In this document: piece by piece, positions 18,622 to 28,104 of the stretch
Numbering within the stretch: position 1 is the stretch's first letter
Layout of the letters: each line of letters opens with the position of its first letter
Origin: Candidatus Latescibacterota bacterium
GTDB taxonomy: Bacteria > JAAXHH01
Assembly (NCBI GenBank): GCA_012270975.1
Contig: JAAXHH010000074.1
Location: 122,081 to 186,080 of the forward strand
DNA length: 64,000 nt
Direction: 5' to 3'
Translations under genes and position numbers: made by a program
The notes under the pieces: model-generated
The model's input: only the letters and a program-made list of their open reading frames with translations
Databases searched by the model: none
Told to the model about the DNA's origin: nothing

Positions 18622-19644
18622 ATGTCCTCACCGCGCGTCTCCGTTCTCATGCCGGTTTACAACGCCGCCGGAACGCTTCCCGAAACCCTGCAGAGCATCG
18701 CCGCGCAGACGCTGTGCGACTTCGAGGTCATTGCCGTCGATGACGGGTCGGACGACGACAGCGGGAGGGTCCTGGAGGCCTGGAGCCGCGGGGACCGGAG
18801 AATCCATCCGGTCTACGCGGGCCGCGTCGGACTGGTCAATGCCCTGAACCATGGACTGTCGTTGTGCCGCGGAGCGCTGTTGGCCCGCATGGACGCCGAC
18901 GACCGGATGCGTCCGGACCGTCTCGCCCGGCAGGCGGCGCTACTGGAATCCCGGCCGGACATCAGCGTGGCCGGGTCGCTCGTGCAAATCTTCGCCGATG
19001 GGAAAGTGGGCGAGGGCATGAAGGTTTACGAAACCTGGTTGATCAGCCTCGTCGAGCCCGGGGATATCGCCCGGGAGATCTTCATTGAGAGCCCGATCGC
19101 CCATCCGTCGGCCATGGTGCGACGGGACGAACTCGTGGGACTCGGCGGATACCGCGATGCCGGATGGCCGGAAGACTACGACCTGTGGCTCCGATATCAC
19201 GCCGCGGGACGGCGATTTGCCAAGGTGCCGGAAGTCCTGCTGTACTGGCGGGAACACGCGGACCGGTTGACGCGAACCGACTCCCGGTACTCGGTGGAGA
19301 ACTTCCTTCGCGTCAAGGCGCACTTTCTCGTCAACGGTCCGCTGCAGGACCGGGACGGGTTGATCGTCTGGGGCGCGGGGCAGACCGGACGCAGGTTGAC
19401 CAGGCATATCGTTCGCATGGGACGGCCGGTAGATGCCTTCGTGGACATTGCTCCCCGGAAGATTGGCAGCCATATGCGCGAAGCCCCGGTAATCGGTCCC
19501 GATGAACTGCCCTCGACCTGGATCCGTTATCGTCATCCGATGCTCATCGTCGCCGTGTCCTCGCGAGGTGCGCGTAAATTGATACGCCAGGCACTCACGG
19601 ATATGGATCTCGCCGAAGTGGAAGACTACCTGTGCGCGGCGTGA
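18622..19644 (+). CDS. family 2 glycosyltransferase with C-terminal Rossmann-like domain
   Basis: A 340-residue protein. Residues 1 to about 225 are a GT-A glycosyltransferase: SVLMPVYNAAGTL, VIAVDDGS, ARMDADD (the DxD metal site) and a WPEDYDLWLRY segment. From about residue 248 a second module begins IVWGAGQTGRRL, a glycine-rich dinucleotide-type fold resembling the N-terminal part of PglD-like or 'sugar-O-acyltransferase' nucleotide-binding domains. It probably transfers a sugar to a cell-surface polymer; the second domain's ligand is unknown. It follows leuS by 51 bases and may be co-transcribed. Confidence 0.85.
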   Translation: MSSPRVSVLMPVYNAAGTLPETLQSIAAQTLCDFEVIAVDDGSDDDSGRVLEAWSRGDRRIHPVYAGRVGLVNALNHGLSLCRGALLARMDADDRMRPDRLARQAALLESRPDISVAGSLVQIFADGKVGEGMKVYETWLISLVEPGDIAREIFIESPIAHPSAMVRRDELVGLGGYRDAGWPEDYDLWLRYHAAGRRFAKVPEVLLYWREHADRLTRTDSRYSVENFLRVKAHFLVNGPLQDRDGLIVWGAGQTGRRLTRHIVRMGRPVDAFVDIAPRKIGSHMREAPVIGPDELPSTWIRYRHPMLIVAVSSRGARKLIRQALTDMDLAEVEDYLCAA

Positions 19645-19923
19645 AGCGGACCGGGTGGGAGGAGGTCGGCCGGACTGGCCCGGCGAACAACGCAGAATGA
19701 GTGGACCGAGTGCATGACACGATTCTGAATACCGAGCGCCCCTAAGTTGTATAACTTCCACAATACCTTGTCATTCCATGCGTTGCGCATTACATTGACC
19801 GATCAGCGGATTCAGATTTCAGGAATCGTAACTGACTCGGCCACGCCTTCATAATGGCGTCTCGCGCGCATTTTGCCAGGCAGATTCCAAAGGGCTGTAC
19901 AAAATTCCTACAAGGAGTTCATC

Positions 19924-21138
19924 ATGGTAGACAGGGCGGATAGGATGCAGGAAGCCCCTTCCGGTTTCTCGCGGCGGGGTTTTCTCAAAGGCATGATGGT
20001 CGGCGCGGGCGCCGTATCGCTGGGAAGCTACGAGGCCGTGGCGCAGATGATCTCCGGACCCAACGCGCGGCCCGTACGCGGATGGGGCGTACCCGAAGGG
20101 CTCGTCCGTCTGAGCGGCAACGAAATGCCGATCGGCCCGTCTCCACGGGCGGTTGAGGCTGTCCTGGAGAACGTATACTCCTTCAACCGGTACAACCGGA
20201 ACAGGGACATCTATACCAAGATCGCCGAGCGGCACGGACTGCCCGTGGTGGAGTGGCCTCCCAACACCTTCACGCCACCGGGCGCCTGGGTCACCCTGGG
20301 CTGCGGATCGTCGGAGGTGCTGTTCGCCGTGGCGTCTGCCTATCTCAGGGATGGGACCGAAGTGGTCGAAGCCTCGCCCGGTTACGCCGGCGTATTCCGC
20401 ACGGCCGAAGCATACGGCGCCAAGGCAAAGTGGGTTCCGCTGACCAGCGACTTTCAACAGGACCTGGACGCCATGAAGGCGGCCATCGGCGAGAATACGC
20501 GCGTGGTGGTCGTGACCAATCCCGGTAATCCGACGGGCGTGCTCGTCCCGCCGGATGCCCTGAAAAAGTTCGTCCAGGAAGTTCCGTCCGACGTGATTGT
20601 CTTCGTGGACGAAGCCTATATAGAATTCTCCAAGAATCCCGAGGACCGCGTTGGCGCCGCACCGCTGATCCTGGATCACGCGAATGTCATCGTCGCCCGG
20701 ACCTTCTCCAAGATCATGGGCATGGCGGGCCTCGGCGTCGGTTACGGCCTGGCACAGCCGGATGTCATCGATAAGCTGCACCAGAACAAGGGCGGCAGGC
20801 CGAGCATGCTTTCCACCAACGCCGCGGTGGCGGGAATGGATGATCACGATTACCAGGACCGCGCGCGGGCGGTGACCTGGGCGGGACAGGAGTATTTTGC
20901 CAGCCAGTTCGACGAGATGGGAATCGAGTACGTGCCCAGCCAGTCCAGCTTCATGCTGATCAACGTGAAAAAAGATGCGGACGAAGTCGTTCGCAAGTTG
21001 AGGGAAGAATACAACGTGATGGTCGGCAACGGAAAGCGCCGCTGGGAAATGGATACCTGGCTGCGGGTCACTTCCGGCCTGCAGGAAGAGAACGAGGCCT
21101 TCATGGCCGCGCTCAGGAAGGTGCTGGTGAGCAGCTGA
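19924..21138 (+). CDS. Tat-exported HisC-like aminotransferase, copy 1 (diverged active site)
   Basis: A 404-residue fold-type I PLP aminotransferase of the histidinol-phosphate aminotransferase family, preceded by a twin-arginine signal (SRRGFLKG, hydrophobic stretch, AVAQ). Export to the periplasm is therefore predicted. The PLP lysine is Lys263 in FSKIMG. Two positions differ from copy 2 and from most HisC proteins: Met68 instead of Asn in the NENP motif, and Gly271 instead of the Arg in AGLRIGY that normally contacts the PLP phosphate. AAGGAG lies just upstream of ATG 19924. The gene is followed 37 bases later by copy 2. The upstream 279-base gap shows no gene. Confidence 0.88.
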   Translation: MVDRADRMQEAPSGFSRRGFLKGMMVGAGAVSLGSYEAVAQMISGPNARPVRGWGVPEGLVRLSGNEMPIGPSPRAVEAVLENVYSFNRYNRNRDIYTKIAERHGLPVVEWPPNTFTPPGAWVTLGCGSSEVLFAVASAYLRDGTEVVEASPGYAGVFRTAEAYGAKAKWVPLTSDFQQDLDAMKAAIGENTRVVVVTNPGNPTGVLVPPDALKKFVQEVPSDVIVFVDEAYIEFSKNPEDRVGAAPLILDHANVIVARTFSKIMGMAGLGVGYGLAQPDVIDKLHQNKGGRPSMLSTNAAVAGMDDHDYQDRARAVTWAGQEYFASQFDEMGIEYVPSQSSFMLINVKKDADEVVRKLREEYNVMVGNGKRRWEMDTWLRVTSGLQEENEAFMAALRKVLVSS

Positions 21139-21175
21139 CCAGGCGTCTGAACCGATCGTTCAAAAGGATGGCGAT

Positions 21176-22390
21176 ATGTCAAACATGATCAAGGCGTTGA
21201 ACCTGGCGGCTCCCGGGTTCACAAGACGCAAGTTTCTCAAGGGGCTCGCGGTCGGCGCCGGAGTGGCTTCCCTGGGCAGCTACGAGGCCGTCGCCCAGAT
21301 GGTGGCGGGACCGCGTGCGCGGCCCGTGCGGGGCTGGGGCGTCCCCGAGGGATTCATTCGGCTGAGCAGCAACGAGAACCCGATCGGTCCGTCGCCCCGC
21401 GCCGTCGAGGCCATCATGCAGTACGTCTACAAGTTCAACCGATACTACCGGGGGCGGGGTCTCTACGGCCAGATCGCGGAGCGTCACGGGCTGCCGGTCG
21501 TCATTCCCACCCGGGACTCCCAGGACCGGGCCGAACCCTGGGTAACCCTTGGATGCGGTTCGTCCGAGGTGCTTTTCGCCATTGCGTCAGCCTATCTGCG
21601 CGACGGCGGGCAGATGATCGAGGCCGCGCCCGGATACGGCGGCGTGATCCGTACGGCCCGGAAATACGGGGCCCGTGCGCGCCTGGTCCGCACAACCCCG
21701 GATTTCCACCAGGATCTCGATGCCATGAAGGCGGCCGTTACCGAGGACACCCGTGTTGTCATCATCACGTCTCCGGGTAATCCGACGGGCATCATCGCGC
21801 CCTTCGACGACCTCAAGAAGTTCGTCAGCGACATCCCCTCCGACGTTATGGTCTTCGTCGACGAGGCCTATATCGAGTTCGCGAGGAATCCGGCGGACCG
21901 CATCGGCGCCGCACCGCTGATCCTGGACCACGAGAACGTCATCGTAACCCGCACTTTCTCGAAGATCATGGGCATGGCGGGCTTGCGTATCGGGTACGGC
22001 CTTGCACGGCCCCACGTCATCGAGAAGCTCGAAGACAACAAGGGCGGCCGGGTCAGCTCGCTGTCCGTGGTCGCCGCGGAGGCCTGCATAGAGGATCAGG
22101 ACTACCAGGACCGGGCGAGAGAGGCGGCCTGGGCCGGGCATGACTATTTCGCCAGCCAGTTCGAGGAGATGGGACTCGAGTACGTGCCCAGCCAGTCCAG
22201 CTTCATGCTGGTGAACGTGCGCACGGATGCCGACGAGGTTACACGCAAGCTGTTCGAAGAGTACAACGTGCTCGTGGGCAACGGCAAGCGCCGCTGGCGG
22301 ATGAACAACTGGCTGCGGGTCACCTCCGGCCTGCAGGAAGAGAACGAGGCCTTCATCGCCGCGTTGAAGAAGGTTCTCGTCAGCAGCTGA
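21176..22390 (+). CDS. Tat-exported HisC-like aminotransferase, copy 2
   Basis: A 404-residue tandem paralogue of the preceding gene, same length and same register throughout. The twin-arginine signal is TRRKFLKG. Motifs are canonical here: NENP at 66-69, Lys263 as the PLP lysine, and Arg271 in AGLRIGY. Both C-termini share WLRVTSGLQEENEAF, the usual carboxylate-binding arginine region. Histidine biosynthesis is cytoplasmic, so an exported enzyme must do something else, for example transamination of an amino acid or amine in the periplasm. GGATG-type ribosome site upstream is weak; translational coupling to copy 1 is possible. Confidence 0.9.
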   Translation: MSNMIKALNLAAPGFTRRKFLKGLAVGAGVASLGSYEAVAQMVAGPRARPVRGWGVPEGFIRLSSNENPIGPSPRAVEAIMQYVYKFNRYYRGRGLYGQIAERHGLPVVIPTRDSQDRAEPWVTLGCGSSEVLFAIASAYLRDGGQMIEAAPGYGGVIRTARKYGARARLVRTTPDFHQDLDAMKAAVTEDTRVVIITSPGNPTGIIAPFDDLKKFVSDIPSDVMVFVDEAYIEFARNPADRIGAAPLILDHENVIVTRTFSKIMGMAGLRIGYGLARPHVIEKLEDNKGGRVSSLSVVAAEACIEDQDYQDRAREAAWAGHDYFASQFEEMGLEYVPSQSSFMLVNVRTDADEVTRKLFEEYNVLVGNGKRRWRMNNWLRVTSGLQEENEAFIAALKKVLVSS

Positions 22391-22501
22391 CGGCACCGGA
22401 CCGACCGCCTCACAATCCCCTCCGATGAAGTGACGGTTTCCGAGACCGGGCGATAGCGCCAGGCCCGGTTCGTAAATCGCTCATCCCCGACATCCCTCCG
22501 G

Positions 22502-23590
22502 TCAATGACGGACGCGGGGGCCGTTCAGCACCCTTCCGACGGGCGTGTACCGAACCCCGAAGTGATAGGTTGCCAGCAGTATGGCGGTAGCCGCGACGCA
22601 AATCAGCGCGAACTTGAGATGCACGCTGACGGGCCACGACACGACCAGCGCCTGTCCGACGAGTACGAGCGGCAAATGGCCCAGGTACAGCCAGTAAGAA
22701 GCGTCCGAGACGTATCGGACCCAGTGTCGTTGCTTCGACGCGATCCAGCGAAACAGTCCGAGCAATCCGAAACAGGCCAGCCACGTATAGACAATGCCAA
22801 TCGCCGCGGCCGTCCCCCTGACGGCGTCAGACGGCGGCAACCCCAGTGACTCGGGGTTCAGCATGAGGTAGCCCGCCGGCATAACCACCAGGATGGCCGG
22901 AGCCAGACCCGCGGACCACCACCTTCGCACTTCGACTCGCTTCTGGTAGAAGAACACGCCGAACAAGTAGAAGACCAGGTAGTATCCGAACACGTGGGGG
23001 ATCGGGATGAAGCCCGGCGAGTTGTCCGCGCCGATCATGCCTTCCCGCATCAGGTACTGTGGAAGGATACTGGCCGGTACGAGCAGCCACCAGGCCGGAT
23101 GATGGAACCGCAGGCCGAGTCTCGCGCAGGCGATGAAGACCGCCGCCATGAGGATCAGGTACCACAGGAACCAGAGATGGGCGAGGCTGATCAGCCAGGT
23201 GAACATCCACGTCAGGGGACTCGGGGGGAAAAAGAACGCGTTCGTGGCCGGGATGATCGTCAACGTGCCCACCAGCAGGGGAAGTCCAATGCGTTGCAGG
23301 CGGTGGCGCGCCAGGCCGCCGAGACCGCGGGACTGCCAGAGCATGGCGGTAAAGAAGCCGCTGATCAGGTAGAAGATCGGCATGCGAAAACCGTGAATGG
23401 CGCCGAAGAGGAAGGCGTAGGGATTGTTCTCGAAATCGTGGGAATCCGCCCACCGGTCCTGGACGGGCCAGTCGTCGATGGGCATGAGGAAGAGGCAGGC
23501 ATGCAGCACGATGCCGAGCAGCATGGCGAATGCGCGCAGCGCGTCCAAGTCGTGGAACCTGGCCGGCGCGGCCGAACTACGGCCATTCAT
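22502..23590 (-). CDS. membrane acyltransferase, family 3
   Basis: A 362-residue multi-pass membrane protein with about ten hydrophobic segments. The N-terminal DLDALRAFAMLLGIVLHA and the FYLISGFFTAML segment after HGFRMP are hallmarks of acyltransferase-3 proteins such as OpgC/MdoC, which acylate periplasmic or surface glycans. The histidine in LHA is the conserved candidate active-site residue. Acceptor and donor are unknown. It stands alone, convergent with the aminotransferase pair. Confidence 0.85.
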   Translation of the reverse strand: MNGRSSAAPARFHDLDALRAFAMLLGIVLHACLFLMPIDDWPVQDRWADSHDFENNPYAFLFGAIHGFRMPIFYLISGFFTAMLWQSRGLGGLARHRLQRIGLPLLVGTLTIIPATNAFFFPPSPLTWMFTWLISLAHLWFLWYLILMAAVFIACARLGLRFHHPAWWLLVPASILPQYLMREGMIGADNSPGFIPIPHVFGYYLVFYLFGVFFYQKRVEVRRWWSAGLAPAILVVMPAGYLMLNPESLGLPPSDAVRGTAAAIGIVYTWLACFGLLGLFRWIASKQRHWVRYVSDASYWLYLGHLPLVLVGQALVVSWPVSVHLKFALICVAATAILLATYHFGVRYTPVGRVLNGPRVRH

Positions 23591-23641
23591 TTCGCATCTT
23601 CCCTGGTTGCATCTCTCGTGGTCGACCGGCCTTAACGGGCT

Positions 23642-26600
23642 CTAACGGGTGCTGATCGGGCGCGATGCCGCGCCTTGCAGGAGGGTTTCGAGCATTTCGG
23701 CGGCCTTCTTCTTCACCCTGAGCACCGAGCGGTGCTTGACCTGCTCGTACCCGCGGATCTCGTCGGGCAGTCGCAATAACTCAGACACTTCAGGGTAGTT
23801 TTCGGTAGTGAGAACGGCGAGCGCCTGGTCCAGCAGGGATTCGTACCAGGCTACGAGTCCACGTTCCTCCCGCCGGGCCGCGGTGTATCCGAAGGGGTCG
23901 AAGGGGGTTCCGCGAAGGAATCTGCATCGGGCCATGATCCGCAGAACGGGCCTGAACCAGGGCCCCAGCCGCAGCTTGCGGTCGAGTCCCCACGCCCGCA
24001 GCAGCGGCGGATGCAGATGGTAGGATACCCGGACAGGCCCATCGAACCATTCCGCTACGCCGGGTTCGGAAGGATCGGTCAGCAGTCGGGCCACCTCATA
24101 TTCGTCCTTGTAGGCCATGAGCTTGTGCAACATGAAAGCCGCGTGCGTGGTAAGCAGGTATCCGCGGTCCTGTCCGCCCGTTCGATCATCCTCATCATAA
24201 AGCCGTGCAATCCGGTCGACAAATCGCTGGGCGAGCCTGGCGTTCTGAAAAGCGATCAGTTCGCCCACGCGGATGACCCAACTCCTCCGGAACGACTCCT
24301 GGCGGACGGGGATCCTTTCGATCAGCGCCTCGAAGGCTTGCGCCCGCTTAGGACCGAGTAACCGCGCATAGCGGCGGACCAGTTCGTCCGAATCGAGTTC
24401 GGGTTCCTCCCCGGCCCCGTCCAACCGGACCCGATCGTGCACGGCCATGCGTCCCCATCGGAAGGCCTGGATGTTGGTGTCGACGGCCTGGCCGTTCAAC
24501 CGGATGGCACGTTCTATGCTCCCGGCCTGCAGCGGGATGTGCCCGGCCTGGTAGGCGACGCCCAGGAGAAACACGTTGGCCACGATGTGGTTCCCGAAGA
24601 GCTTCATCGCGTAGTCCTGCGCATCGATGAAGACATTGTCCTCCGACCGGGTGTGTGCCTCGATCTGCGCTTCCATGGCCGGGACGTCGGCGCCGGGCAC
24701 CTGGGGATCGTACACCATCTGCGCGGTCGGGACGCCGGACCGGCTTACCACGGCCACGGTCCGATGCGCGGAGGCGGCCTGAAGGTTCAGGGGGTTCACC
24801 GCTCCGGCGATATCCGCCGCCAGGTAGAGATCGCACCGCCCGGCGGGAATATAGCTGGAAGGGGGGACCTCGCCTTCCCCCAGTACGATGGGCGATTCCA
24901 CGGGACCGCCCTTCTGCGCCAGCCCCGTGCGGTTCATCTCGCTCACCTTCTTCCCGTCGAAAAGCGCCGCGACGGCCAGCAAGTGGGCCACGGTCACGAC
25001 GCCTGTACCGCCGATACCGATGAGGTGAATCGCATATTCCCGCTCAATCGTCGCCCTGGCGTCGGGTTCTACCAGGTCCGATTCGTCCAATGACGGGCAT
25101 TCCGGTCGTAACGGCTTGCTGTCTCCGACCGGTTCGACCGAGATGAAAGAAGGACAATCTCCCTTCAGACAGGAGAGGTCCTGGTTACAGGCCGACTGGA
25201 GTATGGCGGTCTTGGGTCCGAACTCCGTTTCCCTTGGTTCGAGCGCGAGGCACATGGACTGTTGTCCGCAGTCGCCGCACCCTTCGCACACCCTTTCGTG
25301 AATGAAGACGTACCGTTCGGGAGAAAGACCCTGGCGCTTGTTGCGGCGCCGGTGCTCCGTGGCGCATTCCTGGTCGTAGATCAGCACCTTCACTCCGGGT
25401 TTTCGCGACAGGCTTTCCTGGGCGGATTCGAGCCGTTCCCGCGGTTCGAGCAGCAGGTTCTGACCCGGGTTCACCGCGGCCCGGGCTCGTTTGAGCGATA
25501 CCTTTTCCGGGAACTTGCTGACGACCGTTACGTCCTGCACGCCCATGCCCAGCAGGATCAGCGCGAAGTCGTCCAGCGTGGGTTGCCCGGTGATGTCCTG
25601 GCCGCCGGTCATGGCCACCACGTGGTTCCAGAGGACTTTATAGGTGATGTTGGCGCCGTGGGAAATGGAACTGAATATCGTGATCAGGCCGCTGTGGAGC
25701 ACCGTGCCGTCACCGATGTTCTGGAACAGGTGGCGGTTCCCGTTGAAGGGGAACATGCCGTTGTAGATGGCGCCACCCAGGCCCATGGTGGGTATCCAGC
25801 GAACGCCCCTGCCGTCCGCCTCGATGTAGGCGTCCAGCGAAGAGCAGCCGATTTCGCCGCCCGCGACCTCCCCTTCCGGCGCGCGAGCCGATACGCTGTG
25901 AGGACATCCGGGACAGTAATGGGCGGTCCGACGGGCGAAGGAACCCGGGTCTCTTTCCGCGATGGCGTTCAATTCCTCCACGCGGTCGTAAATGGGCGCC
26001 GACGGGAAGATCTCCTGCAGCATCGGTCCGAGCCACAGGGTGAGCAGGTCGGGATTCAGCTCTCCGTACGCGGGAATGAGCGGGCGGTCATCCGGACCTC
26101 GCTTTCCGTGGACGTGTTCGACGCCGGTACCCAGTAGCGCATGGGCTACCGCTTCTTCCACGAAAGGACCCTTTTCCTCCACGACCACCACGGTCTTCAG
26201 GCGCCCCGCGAACTCCCGGATCGTCCGCGGATTGACCGGATAGATCACCCCCAGCTTCAGGACCGGCACCCGGTCATCCAGATTCAGCAATCGAAGGGCC
26301 TGGACGATGTCGGCGTAGCTCTTTCCCGTCGCGACGATGCCGAGGGGACCGTCCGAATCCGGGTTCTTGACCGTGTCGATCCCGTTGAACCGGGCGTACT
26401 CGGCGGCGATTTCCATACGAACCGTGGTCAGTTCTTCTTCAAAGGGGACGGACTGGGTGGAGATGACCACCTGGTGAAAGTGCTTTTCATAGGGTAGTCC
26501 TGGCGGTCCGGGCCGACCGCCAGGACTACCCGGCGGCAGCGTCACACCGGGAAGTTCAGGGTTTACGTCCACCGTTTCGGCGCCGTCGCAGATGGGCGTG

Positions 26601-27223
26601 ACGAGTTTCAGGCCGCAGAGGACGCCGGCGTACCTGCTGAGCGCCAGCGCGTGATGCGCGTAGGTGATGACCTCGGAGACCGTCGACGGGTAAAAGACGG
26701 GTATGCGCGCGTCGCGCAGGGCCTGCTCGCTGCTGGCGGGGTAACCGGAGCTCTTCGCCATGTGGTCGTCCCCGCAGAACAGGACGACGCCGCTGTCCTT
26801 TCCCGTCCCCGCGATGTTGGCCAGGCTGAATTCGTCCAGGGCCCACTTCACGCCGTGGGCCTTGCCGTACCAGAACCCGTCCACGTTTCCTTCGTACTGG
26901 CTGCCGTGCACCGCTGCCGCCGCCGTCTTCTCGTTGACCGCCGCCTGGTGAACGAATGGCGCTGCCTCGTTGAGCAGGGCGGCCTGTTGCCGGAGTTCGA
27001 GGTCGAGGCCGCCGAGGGGCGAGCCTTCATAACCGGCTATGAAGCTGCGTCGCACCGTACCGCCGGACAGGGCGTCACGCCGCTGCTTGTCCAGCAGGAA
27101 GCGGACGATGGCGTGTATGCCGGTGAGAAAGACCGGACCGCGGCTTTTGAGGTATCGGTCCTGCAGGGAGGGCGCTGGAATGGAGTCGGTGGTCAAGGCC
27201 TGGCCTGCCTGGTCGGGAGGCAT
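23642..27223 (-). CDS. indolepyruvate:ferredoxin oxidoreductase, fused single-chain form
   Basis: About 1193 residues containing the fused subunits of an indolepyruvate ferredoxin oxidoreductase. In order: pyrimidine-binding-like domain (GYEGSPLGGLD), a transketolase C-like part, the TPP domain (CPGCPHS and GDGTVLHSG), a short Fe-S segment CEGCGDCGQQSMC, and the gamma domain (GIGGTGVVTVAHLL). It decarboxylates aryl or branched 2-oxo acids to acyl-CoA and reduces ferredoxin. This places it in amino-acid catabolism. ATG 27223 is preferred over GTG 27244 because the best promoter would leave only about 10 bases before the GTG. No ribosome site is evident at either. Confidence 0.9.
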   Translation of the reverse strand: MPPDQAGQALTTDSIPAPSLQDRYLKSRGPVFLTGIHAIVRFLLDKQRRDALSGGTVRRSFIAGYEGSPLGGLDLELRQQAALLNEAAPFVHQAAVNEKTAAAAVHGSQYEGNVDGFWYGKAHGVKWALDEFSLANIAGTGKDSGVVLFCGDDHMAKSSGYPASSEQALRDARIPVFYPSTVSEVITYAHHALALSRYAGVLCGLKLVTPICDGAETVDVNPELPGVTLPPGSPGGRPGPPGLPYEKHFHQVVISTQSVPFEEELTTVRMEIAAEYARFNGIDTVKNPDSDGPLGIVATGKSYADIVQALRLLNLDDRVPVLKLGVIYPVNPRTIREFAGRLKTVVVVEEKGPFVEEAVAHALLGTGVEHVHGKRGPDDRPLIPAYGELNPDLLTLWLGPMLQEIFPSAPIYDRVEELNAIAERDPGSFARRTAHYCPGCPHSVSARAPEGEVAGGEIGCSSLDAYIEADGRGVRWIPTMGLGGAIYNGMFPFNGNRHLFQNIGDGTVLHSGLITIFSSISHGANITYKVLWNHVVAMTGGQDITGQPTLDDFALILLGMGVQDVTVVSKFPEKVSLKRARAAVNPGQNLLLEPRERLESAQESLSRKPGVKVLIYDQECATEHRRRNKRQGLSPERYVFIHERVCEGCGDCGQQSMCLALEPRETEFGPKTAILQSACNQDLSCLKGDCPSFISVEPVGDSKPLRPECPSLDESDLVEPDARATIEREYAIHLIGIGGTGVVTVAHLLAVAALFDGKKVSEMNRTGLAQKGGPVESPIVLGEGEVPPSSYIPAGRCDLYLAADIAGAVNPLNLQAASAHRTVAVVSRSGVPTAQMVYDPQVPGADVPAMEAQIEAHTRSEDNVFIDAQDYAMKLFGNHIVANVFLLGVAYQAGHIPLQAGSIERAIRLNGQAVDTNIQAFRWGRMAVHDRVRLDGAGEEPELDSDELVRRYARLLGPKRAQAFEALIERIPVRQESFRRSWVIRVGELIAFQNARLAQRFVDRIARLYDEDDRTGGQDRGYLLTTHAAFMLHKLMAYKDEYEVARLLTDPSEPGVAEWFDGPVRVSYHLHPPLLRAWGLDRKLRLGPWFRPVLRIMARCRFLRGTPFDPFGYTAARREERGLVAWYESLLDQALAVLTTENYPEVSELLRLPDEIRGYEQVKHRSVLRVKKKAAEMLETLLQGAASRPISTR

Positions 27224-27261
27224 CTGAAAACAGGATTCTTGCACTTCAGGATCATGGCATC

Positions 27262-27290
27262 AGTATACTCGCTGGGGTGTTACGTGTCAA
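27262..27290 (-). promoter_or_regulatory. promoter of the indolepyruvate oxidoreductase gene
   Basis: On the minus strand TTGACA (27285-27290), a 17-base spacer and TATACT (27262-27267): a perfect -35 and five of six -10 bases. The predicted start near 27255 gives a leader of about 30 bases to ATG 27223. This is one of the strongest promoter matches in the window. Confidence 0.65.
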
Positions 27291-27415
27291 CCGACGCGGG
27301 TGGCCGCCGCGCCTATGAAACGTGGTGAAACGGATTGCCTTGCAACGGGCCTTTCTATAAGTTTCAAGGAATGATGCAGGGACGTAAAGCACCCCAGGAA
27401 GGACACGCGACAGAC

Positions 27416-28009
27416 ATGTCGAATACCGCCGCAAAGATACCGTTTATCCCGGCCCTGTATGCTTCGAGCCGTGAAGACGCGCCGATCGACATGCTGGTGC
27501 TTCACTATACGGACGGTCCTTCGCTGGAAGACTGTGTCGCGATCTTTCAGGATCCGGAGCGGCGCGTCAGCTGCCACTACATCGTGGGACTCGACGGCGC
27601 GGTGCTGCAGATGGTCCGCGACGAAGACTGCGCCTGGCACTGCGGGACCAGCTCGTGGCGGGGGCGGGAAAGCTGCAATCGGTGGTCGTTGGGCATCGAG
27701 ATCGTGAACTGGGGACGGCTGGAGAAGAAAGACGGAAGTTTCTACTGCTGGCCGGAGGACTATAGGACGCCTTATAACGGACCATCGCCCGTCCCGGCCG
27801 GAGGCGACTGGTGGGCGCCGTATCCGTCCGTCCAGGTCGAGCAAGTCGAATCGTTATCCGGGCGGCTCGTCGAGCTCTACCGGATTCCCCTGGACAACAT
27901 CGTGCGCCACAGCGACATCGCGCCGGATCGCAAGATCGATCCCGGACCCGCCTTTCCATGGGAAAAACTCAAGGCACGGATGACCGAAGTGATCGCCGGG
28001 CGATGGTAG
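27416..28009 (+). CDS. N-acetylmuramoyl-L-alanine amidase (amidase_2/AmpD family)
   Basis: A 197-residue zinc amidase that cleaves the bond between MurNAc and the peptide stem. The first zinc histidine is in VLHYTDG, the second in VRHSDIAPDRKIDPG, which also supplies the acidic ligand; SCHYIV and GIEIVNWG are family-typical. No signal peptide is visible, so it may be a cytoplasmic AmpD-like recycling enzyme. The start is uncertain: 27371 and 27374 are alternatives, but similarity begins only after 27416. Confidence 0.88.
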   Translation: MSNTAAKIPFIPALYASSREDAPIDMLVLHYTDGPSLEDCVAIFQDPERRVSCHYIVGLDGAVLQMVRDEDCAWHCGTSSWRGRESCNRWSLGIEIVNWGRLEKKDGSFYCWPEDYRTPYNGPSPVPAGGDWWAPYPSVQVEQVESLSGRLVELYRIPLDNIVRHSDIAPDRKIDPGPAFPWEKLKARMTEVIAGRW

Positions 28010-28104
28010 TCGCGAAAACAGACACCGGAAATCCCGCTACTATCGGCGGCATTGTTCTTTTCGGTGACATGGACTTTTCATGACCGGACTATCCTCCATA
28101 TCCT

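Noticed and set aside
19645..19923. A gene or tRNA in the gap before the aminotransferases
   Set aside because: No frame with a ribosome site and no cloverleaf-like sequence could be seen; only the leader of the first aminotransferase.
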